From assembly GCA_004555955.1 (NCBI GenBank), contig SFJG01000006.1:1-51709 (forward strand): a stretch of DNA of 51,709 nucleotides. Reading direction: 5' to 3'. This DNA comes from Bacteroidales bacterium. Its GTDB lineage: Bacteria > Bacteroidota > Bacteroidia > Bacteroidales > Muribaculaceae. Under the pieces are notes generated by a model. That model had not been told where the DNA came from and ran no database searches. It saw only the letters and a list, made by a program, of their open reading frames with translations. Positions 8,105-16,551 of the stretch are shown here, piece after piece. Positions within the stretch are counted from its first letter, which is position 1, and each line of letters opens with the position of its first letter. The translations under genes and the position numbers were made by a program.

Positions 8105-9928
8105 ATGCAGAGACAAATAATACGATACTTACTTACCTATTTGTTTGTAGTTGTGGTTTTCGCCATAGAGCGAGCCGTCTTTGTCGGCTTCTACAGCAAA
8201 GCAATCAACCTTGCCGGGACGGCAGACTTGTTCCGCATCCTTGCACACGGCGTGCCGATGGACTTGGCGGTGGCGGGCTACGTTGCTATTCTTCCGGGGC
8301 TCATGCTCGTCGTTGAATCGGCGCTCAACGCACGTCGCAAATGGCTCAAATGGGTTGAAACAGGCTATTTCATCACAATAAGCCTCTTTCTGTCGCTAAT
8401 ATTTGTTGTCGACATAATACTTTACGACTACTGGGGTTTCCGCCTCGACATGACCCCGGTGTTCTACTTCACGTCGTCGCCCGCCGATGCTTTGGCAAGC
8501 ATTTCCGTGTGGGTTGCAGTTGGCGGCTTTTCCGTTGTGCTACTCTGGGCTGCTTCTTTGTTTGCAGGCTTCTATTTTATATTTCTTAACCCGCAATTTG
8601 TGTGCTCGGAGCGCCGTCGTTGGCTTACTCCGACCGTTTTGTTTGTTGCTACAGCGGCACTGTTTATCCCCATACGCGGTGGTTTTACAGTGTCGACAAT
8701 GAATCTCAGCAAGGCGTATTTCAGCCAAAACCAAGGCTATAACCATGCAGCCGTCAATCCCGCCTTCAGTCTGCTCTACAGCGCTTCGCACCAAACCGAT
8801 TTCGGCTCGCAGTTTCGCTACCTTACCGACCAACGGCGCGCCCAAGTTATGGCTACGATTGCTCCGACCGACGACAGTTCCGACGTCCCGGCGATACTCT
8901 CCACGTCGCGTCCCGACGTTATCGTCGTGATTCTTGAAAGTTTTTCGAACCACATCCTGCCCGTTACCGGCGGCGAGCCTATTGCCATGTGTCTCGACAG
9001 CATCGCTCGTCAAGGATTGACGTTCACGCGGTTTTATGCCAACTCGTTCCGCACCGACCGTGGCTTGACTTCGATAATCAGCGGTTATCCCGCTCAGCCG
9101 ACTACGAGTATCTTGAAGTACGTCGAGAAGGCGGAAACGCTGCCTTCCTTCCCCAAAAGTATGAAAGCGGCAGGCTACGACTCGGCATACTACTACGGTG
9201 GTGATGCCGATTTTACCAATATGAGTGCCTACTTGGTGTCGTGCGGCTTTGAGAAAATCATCAGCGACAAAGATTTCGCTCTTTCGCAAAAGATGAGTAA
9301 ATGGGGAGCCAACGACGGCGACCTCGTCGACCGATTCCTTGCCGACTACCTTGCGGAAAAGACGACAAAGCCTCGTCTGCGCATCGTGCAAACGTCGAGT
9401 AGCCACGAACCGTTCAACGTGCCCTACAACCGCTTCTCTGACCCACGCGCAAATGCTTTCGCCTATGCCGATGCTGCCGTGGGGCGCCTCGTCGATGCCA
9501 TTCGCCAAAAAGGCAACTGGGCAAATACGCTCTTCGTGTTTGTCCCCGACCACTATGGTTGCTACCCCGAACTGACCGATAAAGCCGCTCGCCACGAAAT
9601 CCCTCTGATTTTTGCCGGCGGAGCACTCACACGAACCGGTGTCGACGATACATATGCTTCGCAAATCGACTTGGCGGCTACGCTGCTCTGTCAGTTGGGC
9701 ATCGACCATAGCGAATTTGCATTCAGCAAAAACGTGCTCGACCCGCATTCGCCGCACTTCGCTTATATCTCCGAACCGGGAATATTCGGCATAATCTCTG
9801 TGGAGAATACCTACATTTATAACTATGAAGCGGAGTCTGCCATCGTCGACACAGGTGCGACTTCCTTCAATGCCGAACGCGCCAAGGCTTTTGTTCAAAC
9901 ACTTTATGACGACTTAGATAAACGCTGA
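8105..9928 (+). CDS. LTA synthase family (sulfatase-fold) membrane transferase
   Basis: This 607-residue protein joins about five N-terminal membrane segments (within residues 1-195) to a C-terminal alkaline-phosphatase/sulfatase-fold domain facing the periplasm. Family residues are visible: metal-binding E278 in VVILES, the likely nucleophile T317 in RTDRG, SSHEPF, and the metal-binding D482-H483 in VPDHYG. Characterised relatives transfer phosphoglycerol or phosphoethanolamine from phospholipids to glycans or lipids. A Gram-negative Bacteroidales cell has no classical lipoteichoic acid, so the acceptor here is unknown. A PAP2 phosphatase gene starts one base after its stop, suggesting they work in the same lipid-linked pathway. 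Confidence 0.9.
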   Translation: MQRQIIRYLLTYLFVVVVFAIERAVFVGFYSKAINLAGTADLFRILAHGVPMDLAVAGYVAILPGLMLVVESALNARRKWLKWVETGYFITISLFLSLIFVVDIILYDYWGFRLDMTPVFYFTSSPADALASISVWVAVGGFSVVLLWAASLFAGFYFIFLNPQFVCSERRRWLTPTVLFVATAALFIPIRGGFTVSTMNLSKAYFSQNQGYNHAAVNPAFSLLYSASHQTDFGSQFRYLTDQRRAQVMATIAPTDDSSDVPAILSTSRPDVIVVILESFSNHILPVTGGEPIAMCLDSIARQGLTFTRFYANSFRTDRGLTSIISGYPAQPTTSILKYVEKAETLPSFPKSMKAAGYDSAYYYGGDADFTNMSAYLVSCGFEKIISDKDFALSQKMSKWGANDGDLVDRFLADYLAEKTTKPRLRIVQTSSSHEPFNVPYNRFSDPRANAFAYADAAVGRLVDAIRQKGNWANTLFVFVPDHYGCYPELTDKAARHEIPLIFAGGALTRTGVDDTYASQIDLAATLLCQLGIDHSEFAFSKNVLDPHSPHFAYISEPGIFGIISVENTYIYNYEAESAIVDTGATSFNAERAKAFVQTLYDDLDKR

Positions 9929-9929
9929 T

Positions 9930-10592
9930 ATGATAGAATTATTAGGAAGCATAGATACCGAGATTTTTCTCTTGCTCAACAATCTTCATTCCCCGTTTTG
10001 GGACTCGTTTATGAGTATCTTTTCGGGAAAAATGATTTGGGCACCTATGTATGTAACCATCGTCTACATCCTATATTCCAACCTCGACAAGCGCACTGCA
10101 ACGCTCTTTTCGGTGGCTATAATCCTGAGCATTGCCCTTGCCGACGTTACGTGCGCCCGCTTGCTTAGACCCCTGGCGGAACGACTGCGCCCGGCAAATC
10201 TTGATAATCCGATATCCGGTATGGTTCACATCGTAGGCAATTACCGCGGCGGCGTATACGGTTTTCCCTCGTGTCACGCTGCCAATTCGTTCGGACTTGC
10301 CACGATTCTGGCGCTCATCGTCCGTCGGCGAATGCTTGCAGTGTTTATCTTCCTATGGGCGACGGTCAATTCCTATTCGCGCGTCTATCTCGGCGTGCAC
10401 TATATTGGCGACCTGCTCGTCGGAGCCATTATCGGTGCACTTATTGCGCTCGTCATCTATTGGTTGGCTCAAAGCATCGCTCGTCGACGTCTCGGCTACT
10501 CCCGTGCCTTGTTTAAGCAAACCTATGTCCTTCCTGCTGTAGGACTTACCACCGCCTTTGGTATCGCTGTCTATTCATTTGTCGTCAGTTAG
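9930..10592 (+). CDS. PAP2 family membrane phosphatase
   Basis: This 220-residue integral membrane protein belongs to the type 2 phosphatidic acid phosphatase family. The three signature blocks are present: a basic motif around RLLRPLAERLRP, PSCH at 113-116 (the family usually has PSGH) and SRVYLGVHYIGDLLVG. Members dephosphorylate lipid phosphates such as undecaprenyl pyrophosphate, phosphatidic acid or lipid A. About five hydrophobic segments are visible. It starts 1 bp after the LTA-synthase-like gene, so co-translation is likely. The Cys in place of Gly does not remove a catalytic residue. Confidence 0.9.
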   Translation: MIELLGSIDTEIFLLLNNLHSPFWDSFMSIFSGKMIWAPMYVTIVYILYSNLDKRTATLFSVAIILSIALADVTCARLLRPLAERLRPANLDNPISGMVHIVGNYRGGVYGFPSCHAANSFGLATILALIVRRRMLAVFIFLWATVNSYSRVYLGVHYIGDLLVGAIIGALIALVIYWLAQSIARRRLGYSRALFKQTYVLPAVGLTTAFGIAVYSFVVS

Positions 10593-10628
10593 AGCCGTAG
10601 CAGTGTCGGTGCAATTTTGCCGATGAGG

Positions 10629-10660
10629 GTTGCGAGTATGAGATTTCTTTACTAATTTTG
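10629..10660 (+). promoter_or_regulatory. Promoter of tRNA-Arg
   Basis: GTTG (10629-10632, one mismatch to TTTG) lies 20 bp before TAATTTTG (10653-10660). The tRNA begins 18 bp after the -7 box. Confidence 0.65.
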
Positions 10661-10678
10661 CAAGACGAAAAACGGAAT

Positions 10679-10750
10679 GCACCCATAGTTCAATGGATAG
10701 AATATCGGATTCCGGTTCCGACGATTGGGGTTCGACTCCCCATGGGTGTA
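10679..10750 (+). tRNA. tRNA-Arg(CCG)
   Basis: A full 72-nt cloverleaf folds from the sequence. The acceptor stem is GCACCCA with TGGGTGT (first pair G-U), the D arm GTTC/GAAT, the anticodon stem TCGGA/TCCGA around loop TTCCGGT (anticodon CCG), and the T arm TGGGG-TTCGACT-CCCCA. The discriminator is A and CCA is not encoded. It reads CGG arginine codons. Confidence 0.95.
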
Positions 10751-10756
10751 CAAAGC

Positions 10757-10797
10757 AAGAGCGGCGCAGCACTATCAATGACTGCGCCGCTCTTTTA
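10757..10797 (+). terminator. Terminator after tRNA-Arg
   Basis: A perfect 13-bp GC-rich stem (10757-10769 with 10782-10794) is followed by TTTTAT. It lies between the tRNA and the convergent cdaA stop codon and may act on both sides. Confidence 0.85.
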
Positions 10798-10800
10798 TCC

Positions 10801-11580
10801 TTATTCAAGTCCGCGGGCAAATTCCGTCACTTTCGCTTCCAGTTCGGTGGGGTTGAGCCGTAGAGAGAGTTTTCCTTTATAGGCAATAGAAATGGCACCG
10901 GTTTCTTCAGAGACAACGATAGCCAGGGCGTCCGAAAATTGAGAAATGCCCAGCGCCGAACGGTGGCGTAGTCCGAGTTGGCGCGGCACATCTTCGTCGT
11001 GCGACACCGGCAAGATACATCCGGCAGCGCAGATGCGTCCGCGGTCGATTATCATTGCGCCGTCGTGAAGCGGACTGTTTTTGAAAAAAATGTTTTCTAT
11101 GAGTCGACTGTTGATGTTGGCGTTGATGATGTCGCCGGAGTTTTCGTAGGTGTCGAGCGGCACGTTGTTTCGGATAACGATGAGTGCGCCGGTTTTCGAC
11201 TTCGACATGTTAATGCACGAATAGACTAAGGGTAAAACCCATTCTTTCGCCTCTTCGCGGTTGTCGTTCTTCTTGCGCTTGAACATTGTGTGGAGGAAGT
11301 GCCATCGCTTGTGCGAGCCTATTTCGACCAGAAAACGCTTGATTTGGTCTTGGAAGATAATGACGAGGATTAACAAGCCGATATTCATAAACTTGTCGAG
11401 GATGCGTCCGGTCAACTCCATCTGGAGAAATACCGAGGCGACAAACCATACGACGATAAACGAGAGCACTCCGAGGAAGATGCTAAGCGTGCCCGATTCT
11501 TTCATGATTTTGTAGACATAGAAGAGAATAGTGGCAACGATTAGTATGTCGATTATGTCTTTTATCCCGATGTCGAACAT
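10801..11580 (-). CDS. cdaA: Diadenylate cyclase (CdaA type)
   Basis: This 259-residue enzyme makes cyclic di-AMP from two ATP molecules. Three hydrophobic segments (about 8-24, 33-53 and 64-78) anchor it in the inner membrane, and the cytoplasmic DisA_N cyclase domain follows with the catalytic DGA at 173-175 and RHR at 205-207. This is the CdaA/DacA architecture. It lies 15 bp downstream of folP in the same orientation, an arrangement often seen in Bacteroidetes, so it is probably expressed from the folP promoter. No c-di-AMP phosphodiesterase is visible in the window. Confidence 0.95.
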   Translation of the reverse strand: MFDIGIKDIIDILIVATILFYVYKIMKESGTLSIFLGVLSFIVVWFVASVFLQMELTGRILDKFMNIGLLILVIIFQDQIKRFLVEIGSHKRWHFLHTMFKRKKNDNREEAKEWVLPLVYSCINMSKSKTGALIVIRNNVPLDTYENSGDIINANINSRLIENIFFKNSPLHDGAMIIDRGRICAAGCILPVSHDEDVPRQLGLRHRSALGISQFSDALAIVVSEETGAISIAYKGKLSLRLNPTELEAKVTEFARGLE

Positions 11581-11595
11581 TGCGTGGTTGCTGTT

Positions 11596-12441
11596 TTATG
11601 GGTTTAACTTAGAGATTATACGGCATGCTTCAACGGCTTGGCGTACGTCGTGGACGCGAATGATTGAAGCACCTTTGAGGAGGCTCACTACATTGACGGC
11701 GGTGGTTGCGTTGAGCGATTCCGCCGGAGTGGTGTCGAGCAGTCGGTAGAGCATCGACTTGCGCGACATTCCGACAAGTATGGGCATGTCGAGGGCTTTG
11801 AACACGTCGAGACGCTCGAGCAACTCGTAGTTTTGGTCGAGAGTCTTACTGAATCCGAATCCGGGGTCGATGATTATGTCGTTGATGCCGGCAAAGGCGG
11901 CTTCGGAGATTTTTTCGCCGAAATATTGGAGCATATCGCTGACGATGTCGTTGTAGTCGGTCAACGAGGTCATCGTGTGAGGGTTGCCGCGCATGTGCAT
12001 CATAATGTATGGCACACGGATGCGTGCAACGGTTTCAATCATACGATTGTCAAGACCGCCGGCGGCAATGTCGTTGACGATGTCGATGCCCCAATCGTCG
12101 TAGCATCGTTGTGCCACATCGGCACGGAAAGTGTCGACCGATACGATGATGTCGGGGGCTTCTTCTTTGATGATACGCAGACCTCGACTAAGTCGGCTGT
12201 ATTCTTCGTCGGCGCTGATATTGTCGGCACCCGGGCGCGACGAATAGCCGCCGATGTCGAGCATTTGTGCGCCTTCGTCGACGATGGTGCGTACGCGCTT
12301 GCGGATTGTCTGCTCGTCGGTGCAGCGGCTGCCGTTGTAGAACGAGTCGGGCGTTACGTTGAGGATGCCCATCACTTGCGGACTGTCGACGCGGTATAGC
12401 GTGCCGCGGATATTGAGCGTATATGGTTTGAAATAACTCAT
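11596..12441 (-). CDS. folP: Dihydropteroate synthase
   Basis: This 281-residue TIM-barrel enzyme of folate synthesis condenses p-aminobenzoate with dihydropterin pyrophosphate and is the sulfonamide target. The family signatures MGILNVTPDSFYNGS (about 24-38), DIGGYSSRPGA, DIVNDIAAG and DPGFGFSK are all present. It is followed by cdaA. A promoter with correct spacing lies just upstream, which separates it from the transporter gene before it. Confidence 0.96.
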   Translation of the reverse strand: MSYFKPYTLNIRGTLYRVDSPQVMGILNVTPDSFYNGSRCTDEQTIRKRVRTIVDEGAQMLDIGGYSSRPGADNISADEEYSRLSRGLRIIKEEAPDIIVSVDTFRADVAQRCYDDWGIDIVNDIAAGGLDNRMIETVARIRVPYIMMHMRGNPHTMTSLTDYNDIVSDMLQYFGEKISEAAFAGINDIIIDPGFGFSKTLDQNYELLERLDVFKALDMPILVGMSRKSMLYRLLDTTPAESLNATTAVNVVSLLKGASIIRVHDVRQAVEACRIISKLNP

Positions 12442-12461
12442 GTCGTTATCAGTTTCGGGTG

Positions 12462-12493
12462 CTAAGTTACTGCTTTTCGACGGCTATTTCAAA
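12462..12493 (-). promoter_or_regulatory. Promoter of folP-cdaA
   Basis: On the minus strand TTTG (12493-12490) is followed after 20 bp by TAACTTAG (12469-12462), six of eight bases matching TAnnTTTG. It lies 21 bp before the folP ATG. Confidence 0.6.
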
Positions 12494-12528
12494 ACATTTT
12501 CCGCTGAAAATGTGCTGAAAATGTGCGT

Positions 12529-13875
12529 TTATATCAATTGATAGACAAAAACGGCGAGTATAGCCGTCGGCGCAACGAACTTGAGGCAAAACACTATGGC
12601 GGGGAAGAATCGGCGTGCTGTTTTGCCGTTGTTGGTAAGTTGGTTGTGCAGCAGGTTTTTGTCCATCATCCATCCTGCAAAGATGGAGAAGAAAATACAG
12701 CAAATCGGCATAAAGTAGTTTGCCGTAATATTGTTGAACAGGTCAAACACGGTCATTCCGAAAATCGTGAAATCGCTGAGCATGCCGAACGATAGGGCGC
12801 AGATTGTGCCAAACACGAGGGCTATGACGTAGTTGAGCAGCGATGCCTTTTCGCGCGACATGTGCCATTCTTCGCAGAAGAAGGCTATTGAGATTTCGCT
12901 CATCGAGATGGTCGACGTTATCGATGCCAGGAAAAGCAGAAAGAAGAATCCGGCAGCCCAGAATTGTCCACCCGCAGTGTGTGAAAATATGTAGGGCAGC
13001 ACTTCGAACACCAGCCGCGGACCTTCGGCGGGCTCCATATTGAACGAGAACAGGGCAGGGAAGATTATCAGTCCGGCAATGATGGCAAACGCGGTGTCGA
13101 GTCCGGCGATTATCGATGCGCTCTTTACGAGCGGCACGTCGCGTTTGAAGTAGGATGCGTAGGTGAGCAGCGTGCTCACGCCGAGGCTGAGCGAGAAGAA
13201 TGCTTGTCCCATAGCGCCGAGAAGCACGTCGGGCGTGATTTTGCTGAAATCGGGCACGAACAGGAATTTAAGCCCTTCGGCGGCGCCGGGCATCATCAGC
13301 GATTTGACGCAGAACACAACGAGGATGACGAACAGTAGCGGCGTCATCAGATTCGACATTCGCTCGATTCCGCTACGCACGCCGCGTCGCAGAATCAGGT
13401 AGTTGAGCGTCAAAAATACTATTGCCCAATGTAGTGGGCGCATACTTTCGCCGGTAAACGTGCGGAAGTAGTCGGAATAGTATTGCTCGCCGGCTTGCGA
13501 CGAGAGTGCTCCGTTGATTGAGGCAAAGCCGTATTCCAGCGTCCAACCTGCCACTACGCAGTAGAAACTGAGAATCATCAGCGACGACAGAATACCCAGA
13601 TACGAAATCCAATGCCAACGGCTGCCGCGACGCTCTAACTTACGCAGTGCGCCCAAGACGTTGGTCTGCGAGGCGCGCCCGATGACGAACTCGCTGCATA
13701 TCAATGGAATGCCGACAATGGTAACCATGGCGAGGTAGATAATCAGGAATGCGCCTCCGCCGTGTTGCCCTGCTTCGTAGGGAAAACGCCAAATGTTTCC
13801 TAATCCGATTGCCGAGCCTACGCTGGCGGCTATCACTCCGAGTTTGGTGGCAAATAGTGTTCGTTGATTCTTCAT
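12529..13875 (-). CDS. Sodium-dependent transporter (NSS/SNF family), copy 2
   Basis: This 448-residue protein has 11-12 membrane segments and belongs to the neurotransmitter:sodium symporter family, whose bacterial members import amino acids with Na+. The family start signature GSAIGLGNIWRFPYEAG lies at 20-36 and FSLSLG in the middle marks the sodium-site region. It is a paralogue of the product of 14171-15535. Its ATG overlaps the stop of the 99-residue gene before it by 4 bp, so its translation is probably coupled. The amino acid carried cannot be told. Confidence 0.94.
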   Translation of the reverse strand: MKNQRTLFATKLGVIAASVGSAIGLGNIWRFPYEAGQHGGGAFLIIYLAMVTIVGIPLICSEFVIGRASQTNVLGALRKLERRGSRWHWISYLGILSSLMILSFYCVVAGWTLEYGFASINGALSSQAGEQYYSDYFRTFTGESMRPLHWAIVFLTLNYLILRRGVRSGIERMSNLMTPLLFVILVVFCVKSLMMPGAAEGLKFLFVPDFSKITPDVLLGAMGQAFFSLSLGVSTLLTYASYFKRDVPLVKSASIIAGLDTAFAIIAGLIIFPALFSFNMEPAEGPRLVFEVLPYIFSHTAGGQFWAAGFFFLLFLASITSTISMSEISIAFFCEEWHMSREKASLLNYVIALVFGTICALSFGMLSDFTIFGMTVFDLFNNITANYFMPICCIFFSIFAGWMMDKNLLHNQLTNNGKTARRFFPAIVFCLKFVAPTAILAVFVYQLI

Positions 13876-14171
13876 TTTCGTCTTTTGAGTTTGTCTTTAA
13901 GTGGGTCGATGTCGCTTGCCGACGACTTTTTGGTGTTATGTTTTTTGTTTGTCTTGTCTGTCTTTTTAGTCTTACGTCGTGTGGCTACGGTGTCGGCTTC
14001 GAGACTATCGATGGCATTGAGCAGATGCACGGTGGCAGCCGACTGAGCTTCCGACGCCGGTTTGTCGCTTGCGTCGGATGTGTGCATCGCCCAAACGCTG
14101 ACGATAGCCAGTGCGCAGACGACGGCAAGGATTGTCAATCCCAAGCGCTCGCGACGTGTCAGCCTTTCCAT
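13872..14171 (-). CDS. Small single-pass membrane protein between two NSS transporters
   Basis: I do not recognise this 99-residue protein. It has a basic N-terminus, one membrane helix at about 11-29 (LGLTILAVVCALAIVSVWA), an Ala/Ser/Asp-rich middle and a strongly basic Lys/Thr-rich tail ending in DPLKDKLKRRK. The start ATG shares one base with the TAA stop of the upstream transporter (TAATG), and its own stop overlaps the next transporter ATG by 4 bp. A longer in-frame reading to 14612 lies inside the transporter gene and is not used. The coupling suggests it is made in fixed ratio with the transporters, perhaps as an accessory subunit; that is inference. Confidence 0.78.
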   Translation of the reverse strand: MERLTRRERLGLTILAVVCALAIVSVWAMHTSDASDKPASEAQSAATVHLLNAIDSLEADTVATRRKTKKTDKTNKKHNTKKSSASDIDPLKDKLKRRK

Positions 14172-15535
14172 TAAAGCGATTCGATGATTTTGTTGATAAA
14201 CACTATGGCGATGAGCAACGGCGAAACGTAGCGCACCACGAATACCAGTGCCGGGAAGATAAGCGACTTCATCGAGCCGTTGTTGGTCATCTCGCGCTCC
14301 AAGAACGACTTCGGCAATATGTGTCCGACGTAGATGCACACCGCTATGGCTACCAACGGCAGCATTATGTTGGCTGTGAAATAGTCGAGCAGGTCGAATA
14401 TCGTCATCCCGAAAAGCGTGTAATGGCTCCACGGACCGAGCGACAGCGACGATACGGCGCTCAGTATCAGTAGCGGAAGTATTATCACCACGCATGCCGT
14501 TTTTCGACTCATTCCGGTCCTGCCTGTCAGGAAGGCTATAACCACTTCGCCGAGCGATACCGTCGACGTCAGTGCTGCCACAACGAGCAGGAAGAAGAAC
14601 AGCAACGCCCATATGTAGGTCATGTGCATGTGCTCGAAGATTTGGGGCAGGGTGACGAATATAAGTGCCGTGCCTTCGGTCTTGCCCTCAATGCCGAACG
14701 ACTTCATTGCCGGGAAGATGATTAGTCCCATAAGGATGGCAACCAAAAATACCAACGACGAAACCGTTACCGACGTGCGGCCCAGACGCGTTGTTTTGGG
14801 GTAGTACGACGAGTAGGTTATCAAGATGCCCATACCCAAACTCAGCGAGAAAAAGGCTTGCCCGACAGCGTTGATGAGCACGTTGGCGTTAAACTTGCTC
14901 CAGTCCGGGCGCAGGAAGTAGTCAACGCCCTCGGATGCTCCCGGCAGCGTTAGCGACACGCCGCAGAGTACCACTAAGATGACAAATAGCGTGGGCATCA
15001 GTGTGTTTGCCATACGCTCTATGCCTTTGTGCACGCCGCGAAGCAGTACGAACAAGTTGAGGAATATCATAATCGCAGTCCACATCACGGGCTTAAATCC
15101 CGACGTGATTGCGTCGTTCATAATGCCCGAATAGTATGCCGTCGATTCGACACCTTCCGGCACCGACGATATCTCGCCGGTCAGCGATAGCCATAAATAA
15201 TCGAGCGTCCAACCCGACACGACGATGTAGAACGACAATATCAAGTAGGATGCCACAACAGCTATTGCTCCAACTATCCACCACGGCTTGTCGGGTGTCA
15301 GTTTCTTGAACGAGCCGACAGCATCGGCTCCGCTGCCGCGTCCTAACGAAAATTCGGCAAGCATTACAGGTATACCCATCAGCAGTACGCAGAAAAGGTA
15401 TGCCAAAAGGAAAACCGAACCGCCATTGTCTTGCACTTCGTTTGGGAAGCGCCACACTGTGCCGAGCCCAACTGCCGAGCCCACTGTCGCCGCTATGACG
15501 CCTGTTCTTGATGAAAATTTATTTTTTGCAGCCAT
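14171..15535 (-). CDS. Sodium-dependent transporter (NSS/SNF family), copy 1
   Basis: This 454-residue NSS-family Na+ symporter has the signature GSAVGLGTVWRFPNEVQDNG at 18-37 and FSLSLGMGILITYSSY in the centre, with 11-12 predicted membrane segments. It is the first gene of a three-gene coupled set: its stop overlaps the start of a small membrane protein gene, which overlaps a second NSS gene. Bacterial members commonly carry tyrosine, tryptophan, leucine or methionine; the substrate here is open. A TAATTTTG -7 box lies 20-27 bp upstream. Confidence 0.94.
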   Translation of the reverse strand: MAAKNKFSSRTGVIAATVGSAVGLGTVWRFPNEVQDNGGSVFLLAYLFCVLLMGIPVMLAEFSLGRGSGADAVGSFKKLTPDKPWWIVGAIAVVASYLILSFYIVVSGWTLDYLWLSLTGEISSVPEGVESTAYYSGIMNDAITSGFKPVMWTAIMIFLNLFVLLRGVHKGIERMANTLMPTLFVILVVLCGVSLTLPGASEGVDYFLRPDWSKFNANVLINAVGQAFFSLSLGMGILITYSSYYPKTTRLGRTSVTVSSLVFLVAILMGLIIFPAMKSFGIEGKTEGTALIFVTLPQIFEHMHMTYIWALLFFFLLVVAALTSTVSLGEVVIAFLTGRTGMSRKTACVVIILPLLILSAVSSLSLGPWSHYTLFGMTIFDLLDYFTANIMLPLVAIAVCIYVGHILPKSFLEREMTNNGSMKSLIFPALVFVVRYVSPLLIAIVFINKIIESL

Positions 15536-15554
15536 TATGCTTCGTTTTTGCTTG

Positions 15555-15562
15555 CAAAATTA
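15555..15562 (-). promoter_or_regulatory. -7 element upstream of the NSS operon
   Basis: On the minus strand TAATTTTG (15562-15555) matches the TAnnTTTG consensus 20 bp before the transporter ATG. The -33 position is poorly matched. Confidence 0.5.
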
Positions 15563-15630
15563 GTTATTTACTTTCGATTTTCCATATATAATGCCGATAA
15601 AAAGCCGCATTTGTAGTCGTTTTGGCTGAT

Positions 15631-15668
15631 AAAAAGAATAAGGTGTGTCGAAAAAATCAACACACCTT
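15631..15668 (-). terminator. Terminator of tRNA-Pro
   Basis: On the minus strand a perfect 9-bp stem AAGGTGTGT/ACACACCTT (15668-15660 with 15648-15640) is followed by ATTCTTTTTAT. It ends the tRNA-Pro transcript. Confidence 0.8.
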
Positions 15669-15677
15669 AGTGCTTTG

Positions 15678-15752
15678 TCGGGGTGACTGGATTCGAACCA
15701 GCGACCACACGCCCCCCAGACGTGTACTCTAACCGGACTGAGCTACGCCCCG
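15678..15752 (-). tRNA. tRNA-Pro(GGG)
   Basis: A 75-nt cloverleaf reads 5'-CGGGGCG with 3'-CACCCCG as acceptor stem, D stem GCTC/GAGT, anticodon stem CACGT/GCGTG around loop CTGGGGG (anticodon GGG), and T arm GCTGG-TTCGAAT-CCAGT, discriminator A, no encoded CCA. The acceptor pair 6-67 is a C-A mismatch, which is unusual. It reads CCC/CCT proline codons. Confidence 0.93.
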
Positions 15753-15761
15753 ATTGCGGTG

Positions 15762-15792
15762 CAAAAGTACTGCTATTTTTTGAATTTGCAAA
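15762..15792 (-). promoter_or_regulatory. Promoter of tRNA-Pro
   Basis: On the minus strand TTTG (15792-15789), 19 bp, then TACTTTTG (15769-15762): a perfect consensus promoter 10 bp before the tRNA. Confidence 0.8.
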
Positions 15793-15857
15793 ATTTTTCC
15801 GCAAAATTTCTAAGTAAACAGAAATTTTCCACGATTTTCTACGATTTGTAGTCTATT

Positions 15858-16454
15858 TTAGTCGTCCAACGTCACGCCGTCGATATCGCTAAGCTGTTCC
15901 CGTAGACGCTCAATGTTGTCGAGCCGCGTCGAAAGCGTCATCGTGCACGCATTGTCGAACGATTGGCTGACGATGCTAACGTTGCCGCCTTTGGCAATTT
16001 TCATCACGTCGTTCATCGACAGGTAAGGGAAGGTGAAATCGACGGTACCTTCTTCGTGACACTCGATAATCTCTGCGTTGCGGATAGCTTCGGCAGCCGC
16101 CTCGCGGTAGGCTACGATGAGTCCCGACGTGCCCAACTTGATGCCGCCGAAATAGCGCACGACGACGATGACAATGTTGGTCAGCTCGAACGAGTTGATT
16201 TGGCCGAGGATGGGTTTCCCTGCCGTACCCGACGGCTCGCCGTTGTCGTTGCTCATATGCTCGGCGCGTGCAGTGCCTATCATATATGCCCAGCAAACAT
16301 GTCGTGCATCGAAATATTTCTTTTGATATTGCTTGATAACCTCCTTTGCTTCTTCGGCTGTCGAAACAGGATGGGCAAACGATAGAAATTTGCTCATCTT
16401 CTCTTTATATAGCCCTTCGGATGCTTCGCGGATGGTCTTGAAATAGTCACTCAT
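15858..16454 (-). CDS. YigZ/IMPACT family protein
   Basis: This protein of about 198 residues belongs to the UPF0029/IMPACT family. The conserved core KSKFLSFAHPVST-like segment (here EKMSKFLSFAHPV), the SNDNGEPSGTAGKPIL motif and VRYFGGIKLGTSGL are present, followed by a C-terminal DUF1949-like ferredoxin fold. The bacterial members have no settled biochemical role; eukaryotic IMPACT modulates Gcn1-Gcn2 stress signalling. I chose the ATG at 16454 (MSDYFKTI), six codons inside the longest frame, because the family starts there. Confidence 0.92.
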   Translation of the reverse strand: MSDYFKTIREASEGLYKEKMSKFLSFAHPVSTAEEAKEVIKQYQKKYFDARHVCWAYMIGTARAEHMSNDNGEPSGTAGKPILGQINSFELTNIVIVVVRYFGGIKLGTSGLIVAYREAAAEAIRNAEIIECHEEGTVDFTFPYLSMNDVMKIAKGGNVSIVSQSFDNACTMTLSTRLDNIERLREQLSDIDGVTLDD

Positions 16455-16506
16455 GTTTGCAAATTTACGCATTTATCAATATTTTCGAAAAAAAATCGCC
16501 GAAAAT

Positions 16507-16537
16507 TTTGGTAAATCAAAAAAAAGCGATACTTTTG
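16507..16537 (+). promoter_or_regulatory. Promoter of tRNA-His
   Basis: TTTG (16507-16510), 19 bp, TACTTTTG (16530-16537): a perfect consensus promoter 14 bp before the tRNA. The -7 box is identical to that of tRNA-Pro. Confidence 0.8.
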
Positions 16538-16551
16538 CACTCGTAAAAAAT

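Noticed and set aside
8540..9898. 452-codon minus-strand frame across the LTA-synthase-like gene
   Set aside because: The plus-strand product has membrane segments and conserved metal ligands; the antisense frame has none and no start context.
14172..14612. Longer in-frame start for the 99-residue membrane protein
   Set aside because: The extra codons lie wholly within the upstream transporter gene in another frame; the TAATG junction gives a natural start at 14171.
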